From: Pseudomonadota bacterium
GTDB lineage: Bacteria; Pseudomonadota; Alphaproteobacteria; Sphingomonadales; Sphingomonadaceae
Reading direction: 5' to 3'
Assembly (NCBI GenBank): GCA_023418595.1
Contig: JAEZZI010000020.1
Coordinates: 79,182 to 143,181 of the forward strand
DNA: 64,000 nucleotides
The position numbers were made by a program, and so were the translations under genes. Shown piece after piece: positions 9,156 through 17,549 of the stretch. The notes under the pieces are model-generated. The model made no database searches. It had not been told where the DNA came from and saw only the letters and a program-made list of their open reading frames with translations. Positions within the stretch are counted from its first letter, which is position 1. Each line of letters opens with the position of its first letter.

Positions 9156-9229
9156 TCATTGCGAGCGTAGCGAAGCAATCAGCGTCACGTGCCGTGCACT
9201 GGATTGTTTTGCTGTGCTCGCAATGACGG
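9156..9229. repeat. dispersed palindromic repeat, family D
   Basis: Arms are CATTGCGAGCGTAGCGAAGC and a mirrored ...TGCTGTGCTCGCAATGACGG about 50 bases later. This is a widely seen type of bacterial palindromic repeat. It is followed at once by a family C unit (9243-9275) and by a degenerate GCGTTCGCTCGCAATAACGG half near 9301-9319, so the ppx to I78-gene gap of 198 bases is almost wholly repeat. Confidence 0.85.
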
Positions 9230-9242
9230 GAAGGGGTTGCCA

Positions 9243-9275
9243 GCCTGACATCCCAGCTTTCGCTGGGATGACGGG
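9243..9275. repeat. dispersed palindromic repeat, family C (short unit)
   Basis: A hairpin with arms ATCCCAGC and GCTGGGAT around TTTC, then GACGG. Same family as 10882-10963, 40031-40105 and 58749-58776. It lies in the convergent gap between ppx and the I78-type gene and could fold in transcripts from either side. Confidence 0.85.
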
Positions 9276-9328
9276 AAGGGGGGAGCCGCCTTATATCCTA
9301 GCGTTCGCTCGCAATAACGGACAGGGGC

Positions 9329-9631
9329 TTAGCCGCAGCGTGTGGCGGTCACGACATTGCGCTCCGTCACCTCGATGTTCAGGCGGTCGGTCCGATAATC
9401 CATCGTCACCGGCTGGCCCGGCTTGATGACGCGGGTGGTGCGGGCGCCGGCGCGTTTCTGGGCGTCGGCGACCAGCGCGTCCGTCGCTGTCTTGCCGATG
9501 ATGTCGGACAGCTTCGACGCGTCGCAGTCGCCCGCACCCATCACGGGCGTTTCGTCGACGGGCGGCACCTGGGCACAGGCGACGAGCGGCAGGGCGACCA
9601 TAGCCGAGAGGGCGGGAGCCAGGCGAATCAT
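9329..9631 (-). CDS. I78-family peptidase inhibitor-like lipoprotein
   Basis: A 100-residue exported protein. The N-terminus has a hydrophobic signal ending in LPLVAC, a plausible lipobox with the cysteine at about residue 19. The mature part (SKLSDIIGKTATDALVADAQKRAGARTTRVIKPGQPVTMDY, ending LNIEVTERNVVTATRCG) fits the Peptidase inhibitor I78 pattern of small periplasmic proteins. The target protease is unknown. Its ATG overlaps the rnd stop by four bases, so it rides on the rnd transcript despite an unrelated role. Confidence 0.8.
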   Translation of the reverse strand: MIRLAPALSAMVALPLVACAQVPPVDETPVMGAGDCDASKLSDIIGKTATDALVADAQKRAGARTTRVIKPGQPVTMDYRTDRLNIEVTERNVVTATRCG

Positions 9632-10803
9632 GCGGTTTCCTCCGTTCGGGTCATCTTCAGCTTTCCGTCCAGCACCGCAAACGCCATGCGCCCTTCGACC
9701 AGCGCCAATGCGTCACGTCCGAACTGTTCGTAGCGCCAACCCTCAAGGATGGGCATTTGATCCCTGACACCCGCCGCCAGCGCTTCCAGATCGTCGGTGC
9801 GCGCCAGCAGTTTCGACGCGACGTTGATTTCCTTGGCACGGATTTTCAGCAGCAATTTGAGCAGGTCGGCGACCAGCGCGCCGTCCTTGCCCAGCGACGG
9901 CTTGCGTTCGTCGCGACCGGGCATTTCCGACGACGGCAACGGCGTCGCCGCCTCCAGCGCGGCCATCATCCGGCCGCCGATATCGTTCCCCGCCCAGGCC
10001 GCGGACAGCCCGCGCACCTTGGACAGGTCGCCTTGCTTGCGCGGCGGGTGCGAGGCGATGTCGGCCAGCGTCTCGTCCTTGACGATGCGCCCGCGCGGCA
10101 GGTTCTTGTTCTGCGCCTCAAGCTCGCGCCAGCGGGCAAGCGATTTCAGCCGTCCCAGCACATCGGCCTTGCGACTGTTGATGCGAATGCGCTGCCACAC
10201 CCGATCGAGATCGACGCGGTAATTGTCGGCATTGCCGATCCGCTCCATTTCCTCGTTCAGCCACAGCCCGCGTCCGGTCTTGCGGAGCTTTTCCAGCATC
10301 TTGGGGAAAATCCTGGACAGATGCGTGACGTCGGCGATCGCATAGTCGATCTGGCGCGCGTCGAGCGGGCGTCTGGACCAGTCGGTAAAGCGCGCGCCCT
10401 TGTCGACGACGATCCCCAGATAGCTTTCGACGAGGTTCGAATAGCCAACCTGCTCGCCCTGGCCCAGCGCCATCGCCGCAATCTGGGTGTCGAACATCGG
10501 GTGCGGGGTCTTGCCGGTCAGGTTGTAGATGATTTCCAGATCCTGCCCGCCGGCATGGATGACCTTCAGCACATCCTCATTCTCGGTCAGCAGATCGAGC
10601 AACGGTTTCAGGTCGATGCCCGGCGCCATCGGGTCGATCGCGGCGGCTTCGTGCGCGTCGGCGATCTGGATCAGGCACAGTTCGGGCCAATAGCTGTTCT
10701 CGCGCATGAATTCGGTGTCCACGGTAACGAAATCGGCGGTGGACAGGCGGGCGCAGAGTTCGGCGAGGCTTTTCGAGTCCTCTATCAGCGGATGAATCTT
10801 CAT
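9628..10803 (-). CDS. rnd: ribonuclease D
   Basis: A 3'-5' exoribonuclease used in tRNA 3' maturation, 391 residues. The DEDDy exonuclease domain is complete: FVTVDTEFMRENSYWPELCLIQIAD (Exo I), IHAGGQDLEII (Exo II) and YAIADVTHLSRIFPKM (Exo III, with tyrosine). An HRDC domain follows (KRGRIVKDETLADIASHPP region). I chose the ATG at 10803 (MKIHPLIEDS); an upstream ATG at 10851 would add residues not typical of the family. It stands upstream of, and coupled to, the I78 gene. Confidence 0.95.
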   Translation of the reverse strand: MKIHPLIEDSKSLAELCARLSTADFVTVDTEFMRENSYWPELCLIQIADAHEAAAIDPMAPGIDLKPLLDLLTENEDVLKVIHAGGQDLEIIYNLTGKTPHPMFDTQIAAMALGQGEQVGYSNLVESYLGIVVDKGARFTDWSRRPLDARQIDYAIADVTHLSRIFPKMLEKLRKTGRGLWLNEEMERIGNADNYRVDLDRVWQRIRINSRKADVLGRLKSLARWRELEAQNKNLPRGRIVKDETLADIASHPPRKQGDLSKVRGLSAAWAGNDIGGRMMAALEAATPLPSSEMPGRDERKPSLGKDGALVADLLKLLLKIRAKEINVASKLLARTDDLEALAAGVRDQMPILEGWRYEQFGRDALALVEGRMAFAVLDGKLKMTRTEETA

Positions 10804-10881
10804 CGCGCCCCCATAACGCGCCCGCGCGCCTTGACAAAGCGGCTCGTGCAACGGATTCGCGCGGGCCAGTTATTTGTTGAA

Positions 10882-10963
10882 GCGTCATGCCAGCGAAAGC
10901 TGGCATCTCATGCCTCCAGCAGCATCCATGCGGCCTGAGATCCCTGCTTTCGCAGGGATGACG
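10882..10963. repeat. dispersed palindromic repeat, family C (paired units)
   Basis: Two hairpin units, GCCAGCGAAAGCTGGC and ATCCCTGCTTTCGCAGGGAT, stand in inverted orientation with GTCAT and ATGAC ends. They lie between the divergent rnd and aspS genes, and the second unit ends 23 bases before the aspS start, so the aspS promoter must be inside or upstream of the repeat. Confidence 0.85.
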
Positions 10964-10985
10964 ACAATCAGAGCGAGATAAGAAA

Positions 10986-12812
10986 ATGCACGCCTATCGC
11001 ACCCACAATTGCGCCGCGCTCCGCGAAAGCGATGTCGGCAACACCGTTCGTGTCTCGGGCTGGGTGCACAAGAAGCGCGATCATGGCGATCTGGTGTTCA
11101 TCGATCTGCGCGACCATTACGGCATCACCCAGATCGTGACCGAGGTCGACGGCCCGGCGTTCAAGGTGATCGAATCGCTGCGTAGCGAATCCGTCGTGAC
11201 GATCACCGGCGAGGTCGTCGCGCGTTCGGCCGAAGCGAAGAACCCCAATCTGCCCACCGGCGCCATCGAAATCCGCGCGCTGGAGGCGACCGTGCAGAGC
11301 ATGGCGGGCGACCTGCCGCTGCCTGTCGCGGCCGAGGCCGATTACCCGGAGGACGTGCGCCTGCGTTACCGCTTCGTCGATCTGCGGCGCGAACGCATCC
11401 ACCAGAACATCATGCTGCGCTCGAACGTGATCGCCAGCCTGCGCCGCCGGATGAACGATCAGGGGTTCACCGAATTCCAGACGCCCATCCTGACCGCGAG
11501 CAGCCCCGAAGGCGCGCGCGACTATCTGGTTCCCAGCCGCGTCCATCCCGGCAAATTCTATGCGCTGCCCCAGGCGCCTCAGATGTTCAAGCAGCTGCTG
11601 ATGGTGGCGGGCTTCGACCGCTATTTCCAGATCGCGCCCTGTTTCCGTGACGAGGATGCGCGCGCGGATCGTTCGCCGGGCGAGTTCTATCAGCTCGATT
11701 TCGAAATGAGCTTCGTCACGCAGGAGGACGTGTTCCAGGCGATCGAGCCGGTGCTGCACGGCGTGTTCGAGGAATTTGCCGACTGGCAGGGTCGGGGGCG
11801 CCAGGTGTCGCCGCTGCCGTTCAAGCGCATCCCTTACCGCGAATCGATGCTCAAATACGGGTCGGACAAGCCCGACCTTCGCAATCCGATCCTGATTTCG
11901 GACGTCAGCGAGCATTTTCGCGGTTCGGGCTTCGGCCTGTTCGATCGCATCGTCGAAGGCGGCGGCGTGGTTCGTGCGATTCCGGCTCCGAACACCGCAG
12001 AAAAGAGCCGCAAATTCTTCGACGAAATGAACGATTGGGCGCGCGGCGAGGGCCATGCAGGTCTCGGCTACATCACCCAGAGGGGCGGCGAACTCGGCGG
12101 CCCGATCGCCAAGAATCACGGCGAGGAAGCGACGCGCAAGCTGATCGCCGAACTTGGCCTTGGTCCCGATGACGGCATCTTCTTTGCCGCGGGTAAGGAA
12201 CTGGCGGCGGCCAAGCTGGCGGGCGCGGCGCGGACGCGGGTCGGCGAGCAACTCGGCCTGATCGACGAGAACCGCTTCGAATTCTGCTGGATCGTCGATT
12301 TCCCGATGTTCGAATATGACGAGGATGCGAAGAAGATCGACTTCAGCCACAACCCCTTCTCGATGCCGCAGGGCGAGATGGACGCGCTCACGACCAAAGA
12401 CCCGCTCGATATTCTCGCCTATCAATACGACATCGTCTGTAACGGCGTGGAGCTGTCGTCGGGTGCGATCCGAAACCACAAGCCCGAGATCATGTACAAG
12501 GCGTTCGAGATCGCGGGCTATTCGCAGGAAGACGTCGACACCAATTTCGCAGGCATGATCAACGCGTTCAAATGCGGCGCACCGCCGCATGGCGGCTCGG
12601 CGCCCGGCATCGACCGGATGGTGATGCTGCTGGCGGGCGAACCCAATATCCGCGAGGTCGTGCTGTTCCCGATGAACCAGAAGGCCGAAGACCTGATGAT
12701 GGGCGCGCCGTCGACCGTGTCGATGAAGCAGCTTCGCGAATTGTCGATCCGCATCATCGACGGGCCGGGAACGAAGAAGGATGCGCCTGCGGCAGTGGTG
12801 GCACAGGAGTAA
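10986..12812 (+). CDS. aspS: aspartate--tRNA ligase
   Basis: A 608-residue bacterial-type class II aspartyl-tRNA synthetase: OB-fold anticodon domain, catalytic core with motif 2 (FRDEDARADRSPGEFYQLDFEMSF) and the bacterial GAD insertion, ending with the motif 3 block GGSAPGIDRMVMLL. The anticodon domain reads WVHKKRDHGDL, with histidine at position 33 where discriminating E. coli AspRS has leucine, and NPNLPTG further on. Both resemble non-discriminating enzymes that also charge tRNA-Asn. This is inferred from memory of the family; GatCAB genes are not in the window. Confidence 0.97.
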   Translation: MHAYRTHNCAALRESDVGNTVRVSGWVHKKRDHGDLVFIDLRDHYGITQIVTEVDGPAFKVIESLRSESVVTITGEVVARSAEAKNPNLPTGAIEIRALEATVQSMAGDLPLPVAAEADYPEDVRLRYRFVDLRRERIHQNIMLRSNVIASLRRRMNDQGFTEFQTPILTASSPEGARDYLVPSRVHPGKFYALPQAPQMFKQLLMVAGFDRYFQIAPCFRDEDARADRSPGEFYQLDFEMSFVTQEDVFQAIEPVLHGVFEEFADWQGRGRQVSPLPFKRIPYRESMLKYGSDKPDLRNPILISDVSEHFRGSGFGLFDRIVEGGGVVRAIPAPNTAEKSRKFFDEMNDWARGEGHAGLGYITQRGGELGGPIAKNHGEEATRKLIAELGLGPDDGIFFAAGKELAAAKLAGAARTRVGEQLGLIDENRFEFCWIVDFPMFEYDEDAKKIDFSHNPFSMPQGEMDALTTKDPLDILAYQYDIVCNGVELSSGAIRNHKPEIMYKAFEIAGYSQEDVDTNFAGMINAFKCGAPPHGGSAPGIDRMVMLLAGEPNIREVVLFPMNQKAEDLMMGAPSTVSMKQLRELSIRIIDGPGTKKDAPAAVVAQE

Positions 12813-12829
12813 GCGCCCACCGTTCCATG

Positions 12830-12926
12830 CGTCACCCCGGTCTTGTGCCGGGGGCCACCGTGCCGCACACCATGCAAGCGTGGCGCTTGCCGCCCGGTGG
12901 ATGCCGGAACGAGTCCGGCATGACGG
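12830..12926. repeat. dispersed palindromic repeat, family B (diverged copy)
   Basis: Opens with GTCACCCCGGTCTTGTGCCG and closes with GAACGAGTCCGGCATGACGG, the arm pair of the family seen at 15640, 22299 and 33456. It fills the whole gap between aspS and the PPK2 gene. The two arms are less alike than in other copies, suggesting age. Confidence 0.8.
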
Positions 12927-12941
12927 AAATAGGGGTGGGCA

Positions 12942-13727
12942 ATGGCAATCAACCTCAGCGACTATGAACGCGGCAAGCCCTTCGATGGCGACTACCGTAA
13001 GGCCATCGACACGCTTCAGTCGCGACTGGAGCGCATCCAGGTCGCCCATATCGTCCACAAACGTCCCGCGATCCTGGTCTTCGAAGGCTGGGATGCGGCC
13101 GGGAAGGGCGGGATCATCAAGCGGCTGACCGCCGATTGGGATCCGCGCTGGTTCAACGTCCACCCGATCGCGGCTCCGAACGCGGAAGAACAGGCGCGGC
13201 ATTATCTGTGGCGTTTCTGGACGCGCCTGCCCGCAGCGGGTGAAATCGCGATCTTCGACCGGAGCTGGTACGGGCGCGTGCTGGTCGAGCGTGTCGAAGG
13301 CTTTGCGACCACGCCCGAATGGCAGCGTTCCTATGACGAGATCAACGCGTTCGAGGCGGAGCAGGTCGCGAATGGCACGACCGTCCTGAAACTGTTCGTC
13401 CATGTAACGCAGGAGGTGCAGGACCGCGAATTGCTGGAGCGCGTCGATACCCCGCACAAGCGCTGGAAATTTGCGGCCGACGATCTGCGCAACCGCGCGC
13501 GGCGGGCCGAGTATCTGGACGCGCTGCACGATATGTTCGTGCGTACCGACACGCCGCATGCCCCCTGGATCGCGATCGACGGCAACGATCGCAAGGCGGC
13601 GCGGATCGCGGCGCTGACCGCGATTGCCGATGCGCTCGAACGCAACGTCGACATGACGATGCCCGAACTCGATCCTGCGCTGGAGGCGGAGGCGCGTCAA
13701 ACGCTATCGCCTGCGCGTCAAGCATAG
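12942..13727 (+). CDS. polyphosphate kinase 2 family protein
   Basis: A single-domain PPK2 of 261 residues, using polyphosphate to phosphorylate nucleotides (or the reverse). The P-loop is in LVFEGWDAAGKGGIIKRL (about residues 45-62), the second conserved block is IFDRSWYGRVLVERVEGF, and the lid contains the RWKF and R-rich segments. Which nucleotide (ADP, AMP, GDP) is used cannot be told from sequence. It lies 3' of aspS, 4 kb from ppk1-ppx, with its own GGGTGGGC-type upstream region inside a repeat boundary. Composition is like its neighbours. Confidence 0.92.
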   Translation: MAINLSDYERGKPFDGDYRKAIDTLQSRLERIQVAHIVHKRPAILVFEGWDAAGKGGIIKRLTADWDPRWFNVHPIAAPNAEEQARHYLWRFWTRLPAAGEIAIFDRSWYGRVLVERVEGFATTPEWQRSYDEINAFEAEQVANGTTVLKLFVHVTQEVQDRELLERVDTPHKRWKFAADDLRNRARRAEYLDALHDMFVRTDTPHAPWIAIDGNDRKAARIAALTAIADALERNVDMTMPELDPALEAEARQTLSPARQA

Positions 13728-13731
13728 CAAG

Positions 13732-13760
13732 AGGGCACCCCGATCGCTCGGGATGCCCTT
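13732..13760. terminator. terminator-like hairpin after the PPK2 gene
   Basis: A 12-base stem with one mismatch (AGGGCACCCCGA / TCGGGATGCCCT) and a four-base loop. It starts 4 bases after the PPK2 stop. There is no T-run, so termination is probable but not certain. Confidence 0.55.
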
Positions 13761-13812
13761 CGTAACCGAAAAATCCGGTCAAGCCGATCGCCCGGAGGCG
13801 ACCGAGGCCAGA

Positions 13813-14052
13813 TTACATCTGGTTGGCTTCGATCGCGTCTTCGACGTTCTCTGCCATTGCTTCTGCGTTGTCAGCCATGTTCTCGAACATGTCTTCAGCC
13901 ACTTCGTTCGAAGTCATGTCAGCCATCGCGTCATAATTGTCCGCGGTGTCTTCCAGGTTCTGGACGACTGCGTTTTCTTCGACCGCTGCGTTGTTGCACG
14001 CTGCGAGCGACATCAGGCCAGCGGCTGCCGCTGCGAAAACGATCTTCTTCAT
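13813..14052 (-). CDS. small acidic lipoprotein, unknown function
   Basis: A 79-residue protein. MKK followed by an Ala-rich hydrophobic stretch and the lipobox LAAC at about residues 16-19 indicates a lipoprotein. The mature part is strongly acidic, rich in Asp, Glu, Asn, Ala and Met with repeated DNxxAMA / ENMADNAEAMAEN patterns, probably a helix or disordered. No known domain recognised. The start is at 14052 since an ATG at 14070 would put residues ahead of the KK signal. It is flanked by convergent PPK2. Confidence 0.8.
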   Translation of the reverse strand: MKKIVFAAAAAGLMSLAACNNAAVEENAVVQNLEDTADNYDAMADMTSNEVAEDMFENMADNAEAMAENVEDAIEANQM

Positions 14053-14185
14053 AAGAATGCTCCCAAGCATAATTCATGGTCGCGCCGGTCAAAATGCCGT
14101 CGCGAAGTTGCCGCAATAGCGCCGCGAGCGGTCACGTCAACCGCAAACTTCACTGCTTGGCAACGATCCGGCCATATTTTTGCCA

Positions 14186-15571
14186 TCAATTGGAGCGGGG
14201 TGAAGCCCGTATTTCCTCGGTCGCAGCAGTGGTTACGGCAAGCATCGCGGTCCAGGCTGCCACATTTTGCCGCAATTGGACGGGGTCCACCTTGTCGAGC
14301 GTATCGTTGGGCGTGTGGTGGAGATCGAAATAGCGGGTGCCGTCCTGCGACAGGTCGATCGCGGCGACGTTGCTAGCGCGGATGACGGGGCCGATGTCTG
14401 CGCCGCCGCCCGCGCGCGCCGGGCTGTAGCCGATGCCCAAGGGGGCGAGCGCGACGGCGAGCCGGTCGGCGACGGGTTTGGACGCGGCATCGAAGCTGGT
14501 CGAGAAGCGCCAGATGCGGTCCGCGCCGAAATCCGATTCGGCCGCCACCGCATGGCGTTCGCCTGCGTGGCGCTTGGCGTAATCCTCGCCGCCGAAGATG
14601 CCGACTTCCTCGGCGCCTGCCCACAGGATGCGGATGGTGCGGCGCGGCTGGCCGGCGTCCATGACCCGCTTGGCCGCCGCCGCGACGATGCCGCAACCCG
14701 CCGCATCGTCGAACGCGCCGGTGCCCTGATCCCAGCTGTCGAGGTGGCAGGCGACCAATACGATGCCCGCATCGGGATCGCTGCCCGGCACTTCGGCGAT
14801 GACGTTGCCCGATTCGTGGTTGCCGGTCTGGCGCGGGGTGAGTGTCAGTTTGATCCGCACCGGCAGGCCGCGCAGGAACACGCGGTCCAGCTGTTCGGCG
14901 TCGGGGATCGAAAGCGCGGCGGCGGGGATCGGCTTCGTGCCTTTGTCGAAGCTCTGCACGCCGGTATGCGGGTTGCGGTTATAGTCGGTGCCGATCGAGC
15001 GGATGACGATGGCCGCCGCACCTTTTCGCGACGCGACGCTCGGTCCCTGACGGCGGGCCGCGCCGAACTGGCCGTAGCTCGATCCGTCCTGCGTCGCGGT
15101 CATCTTGTGCGTCACGTAAACGATCTTGCCGCGCACCGCGCTGTCGGGTGCGGCCTCAAGCTCGGCGACAGTTTCGAAACGGACGACCTCTGCGGTCAGC
15201 CCGCGCGCCGGCGTCGCGCCCGAATTGCCGAGCGCGGTCAGCATCAGCGGATGGGGGAAGGGGGTGACGATCTCGGCCTTTTCCTCGCCGCGTTCCCAGA
15301 CCGGCATGGTGAAGGGTTCGACGCGGACATTGGCAAAGCCCATCGCTTTCAGCTTGGCGACGCTCCAGGCGCGGGCGCGCGCCTCCGCCTCGGTGCCCGC
15401 CATGCGCGGGCCAACTTCGGTGGTCAGCCCCTCGGTGATGTCCCAGGCGATGGTGTCGGTGAGCGCCGCGTCGCGCAGCGCGGCGACGCGGGCGGCGTCG
15501 GTTGCGTCCTGGGCGTGTGCGGGCAGGGGCACAGTGGCGGTACAAAGCAGCGCGGCGGCGAACAGACGCAT
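14186..15571 (-). CDS. M28-family zinc peptidase with PA-domain insertion, exported
   Basis: A 461-residue exported metallopeptidase. A signal peptide covers residues 1-20 (LFAAALLCTATVPLPAHA). A protease-associated (PA) segment carries SYGQFGAARRQGPSVASRKGAAAIVIRS. The M28 catalytic core has the zinc ligands in VLVACHLDSWDQGTGAFDDAAG (H, D), an AGAEEVGIFG catalytic/zinc EE pair, a D in AAESDFG and a final H in FDLHHTPNDTLDKV. All expected ligands are present. Probably an aminopeptidase or carboxypeptidase in the periplasm. ATG 15571 has GGGAGG seven bases upstream; the longer reading starts inside a poor-coding stretch. Confidence 0.93.
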   Translation of the reverse strand: MRLFAAALLCTATVPLPAHAQDATDAARVAALRDAALTDTIAWDITEGLTTEVGPRMAGTEAEARARAWSVAKLKAMGFANVRVEPFTMPVWERGEEKAEIVTPFPHPLMLTALGNSGATPARGLTAEVVRFETVAELEAAPDSAVRGKIVYVTHKMTATQDGSSYGQFGAARRQGPSVASRKGAAAIVIRSIGTDYNRNPHTGVQSFDKGTKPIPAAALSIPDAEQLDRVFLRGLPVRIKLTLTPRQTGNHESGNVIAEVPGSDPDAGIVLVACHLDSWDQGTGAFDDAAGCGIVAAAAKRVMDAGQPRRTIRILWAGAEEVGIFGGEDYAKRHAGERHAVAAESDFGADRIWRFSTSFDAASKPVADRLAVALAPLGIGYSPARAGGGADIGPVIRASNVAAIDLSQDGTRYFDLHHTPNDTLDKVDPVQLRQNVAAWTAMLAVTTAATEEIRASPRSN

Positions 15572-15639
15572 GAATTTCCTCCCGTTTCCGGGGGCCGCGA
15601 TAGGCAGCGGCGGGGCCGGGGGCAAGCGGTCGCTTGTAA

Positions 15640-15746
15640 CGTCACCCGGACTTGTTCCGGGGTCTACCGGGCGGCGAATGTATTCCCGGCGTCAATGACG
15701 CATGCGCAATCGGATGAGTGGACCCCGGAACAAGTCCGGGGTGACG
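15640..15746. repeat. dispersed palindromic repeat, family B
   Basis: Arms begin GTCACCCGGACTTGTTCCGG and end GAACAAGTCCGGGGTGACG, separated by about 60 bases. It occupies the divergent gap between the M28 peptidase and ettA. The arms also form local hairpins (CCGGACTTGTTCCGG). Confidence 0.85.
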
Positions 15747-15864
15747 CCGAGGATTGGGGCGGCTCGCATCACAGCCATCCCGGCAAACATTGCCTTCGCG
15801 CGCCCGCGCCGCTACATGCGCGCACGACCCTTTCCAGACTTTTCGCAATCCAACGGAGACCCGC

Positions 15865-17544
15865 GTGGCCGCCTCATACGCCTATGTCATGAAGGACATG
15901 ACCAAGACCTTCCCCGGCGCGCCCAAGCCGGTGCTGTCGAACATCAACCTGCAATTCTATCATGGCGCCAAGATCGGCATCGTCGGCCCCAACGGCGCGG
16001 GCAAGTCGACGCTGATGAAGATCATGGCGGGGATCGACACCGACATCACTGGCGAGGCATGGCCGGGCGAAAACATCACCGTCGGTTACCTGCCCCAGGA
16101 ACCGCAGCTCGATCCGACCAAGAACGTGCTGGAGAACGTCAAGGACGGCGCGCGCGAGGTTGCCGACATGGTCGACCGGTTCAACGCCATCTCGGCCGAA
16201 ATGGGCGATCCCAAGGAGGATACCGATTTCGACGCGCTGATGGAGGAAATGGGCGAGCTTCAGGGAAAGATCGATGCGGTCGACGGCTGGACGCTCGACA
16301 ACCAGCTGGAAGTCGCGATGGAGGCGTTGCGCTGCCCGCCGTCCGACTGGTCGGTCGAAAACCTGTCGGGCGGTGAAAAGCGCCGCATCGCGCTCACCCG
16401 CCTGCTGCTGCAAAAGCCCTCGATCCTGTTGCTCGACGAGCCGACCAACCATCTCGATGCCGAAAGCGTCAACTGGCTGGAAAACCATCTGAAGGACTAT
16501 CCTGGCGCGGTGCTGATGATCACCCACGACCGCTATTTCCTCGACAATGTGGTCGGCTGGATCCTGGAGATCGATCGCGGGAAATATTTCCCCTATGAAG
16601 GCAATTATTCGACCTATCTGGAAAAGAAGGCGAAGCGGCTGGAGCAGGAGGAGCGCGAGGAGAGCGGCCGCCAGAAGGCGATCAAGGACGAGCTGGAATG
16701 GATCCGGCAGGGCGCCAAGGCGCGCCAGACCAAGTCCAAGGCGCGTATCGCCAAGTTCGAACAGCTGGTTGCTGCCCAGGAAAACCGCACCCCCGGCAAG
16801 GCCCAGATCGTCATCCAGGTGCCCGAGCGGTTGGGCGGCAAGGTGATCGAAGTTGAGAATGTCACCAAGGCGTATGGCGACAAATTGCTGTTTGAAAACC
16901 TGTCCTTCTCGCTGCCCGCAGGCGGCATCGTCGGCGTCATCGGGCCGAACGGCGCGGGCAAATCGACGCTGTTCAAGCTGCTGACCGGTCAGGAACAGCC
17001 CGACGAAGGCAAGATCGAGATCGGATCGACCGTGCGGCTGGGCTATGTCGACCAGAGCCGCGACCACCTGAATCCCGCCAACAATGTCTGGGCCGAAATC
17101 TCGGACGGGCTCGATTATGTGAAGGTCAACGGCCATGACATGTCGACGCGGGCCTATGTCGGCGCGTTCAACTTCAAGGGCCAGGACCAGCAGAAGAATG
17201 TCGGCAAGCTGTCGGGCGGTGAGCGCAATCGCGTCCACATCGCCAAGATGCTGAAAAAGGGTGGCAACGTGCTGCTGCTTGACGAACCGACCAACGACCT
17301 TGACGTCGAAACGCTGGGTGCGCTGGAAGAAGCGATCGAGAATTTCGCGGGCTGCGCGGTGGTCATCAGCCACGACCGCTTCTTCCTCGATCGTCTCGCG
17401 ACGCACATCCTGGCGTTCGAAGGCGACAGCCATGTCGAATGGTTCGAAGGCAATTTCGAAGCCTATGAAGAGGACAAGCGCCGCCGTCTGGGCGACGCTG
17501 CCGATCGTCCGACGCGTCTCGCTTATAAAAAGCTGACCCGGTAA
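15865..17544 (+). CDS. ettA: energy-dependent translational throttle protein (ABC-F ATPase)
   Basis: A 559-residue soluble ABC-F protein with two ATPase domains, the length of EttA. It acts on the ribosomal E site and gates the first elongation steps by ATP/ADP ratio. Domain 1 has Walker A GPNGAGKST, signature LSGGEKRR and Walker B LLDEPTNHLD; domain 2 has GPNGAGKST, LSGGERNR and LLDEPTNDLD. The arm inserted in domain 1 and the charged linker (KKAKRLEQEEREESGRQ) fit EttA. I favour GTG 15865, preceded by GGAG; the ATG at 15886 is an alternative. The next gene follows after 5 bases. Confidence 0.96.
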   Translation: MAASYAYVMKDMTKTFPGAPKPVLSNINLQFYHGAKIGIVGPNGAGKSTLMKIMAGIDTDITGEAWPGENITVGYLPQEPQLDPTKNVLENVKDGAREVADMVDRFNAISAEMGDPKEDTDFDALMEEMGELQGKIDAVDGWTLDNQLEVAMEALRCPPSDWSVENLSGGEKRRIALTRLLLQKPSILLLDEPTNHLDAESVNWLENHLKDYPGAVLMITHDRYFLDNVVGWILEIDRGKYFPYEGNYSTYLEKKAKRLEQEEREESGRQKAIKDELEWIRQGAKARQTKSKARIAKFEQLVAAQENRTPGKAQIVIQVPERLGGKVIEVENVTKAYGDKLLFENLSFSLPAGGIVGVIGPNGAGKSTLFKLLTGQEQPDEGKIEIGSTVRLGYVDQSRDHLNPANNVWAEISDGLDYVKVNGHDMSTRAYVGAFNFKGQDQQKNVGKLSGGERNRVHIAKMLKKGGNVLLLDEPTNDLDVETLGALEEAIENFAGCAVVISHDRFFLDRLATHILAFEGDSHVEWFEGNFEAYEEDKRRRLGDAADRPTRLAYKKLTR

Positions 17545-17549
17545 CGCGG

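Noticed and set aside
9131..9328. Possible CRISPR-like tandem repeats between ppx and the I78 gene
   Set aside because: The repeats are two or three different palindromes, without equal spacing or a repeated unit with unique spacers.
10968..13700. 910-codon open frame on the minus strand opposite aspS and PPK2
   Set aside because: It runs antisense through two certain genes, and its sequence is Arg/Gly/His-rich shadow. Long antisense frames are expected in GC-rich genomes.
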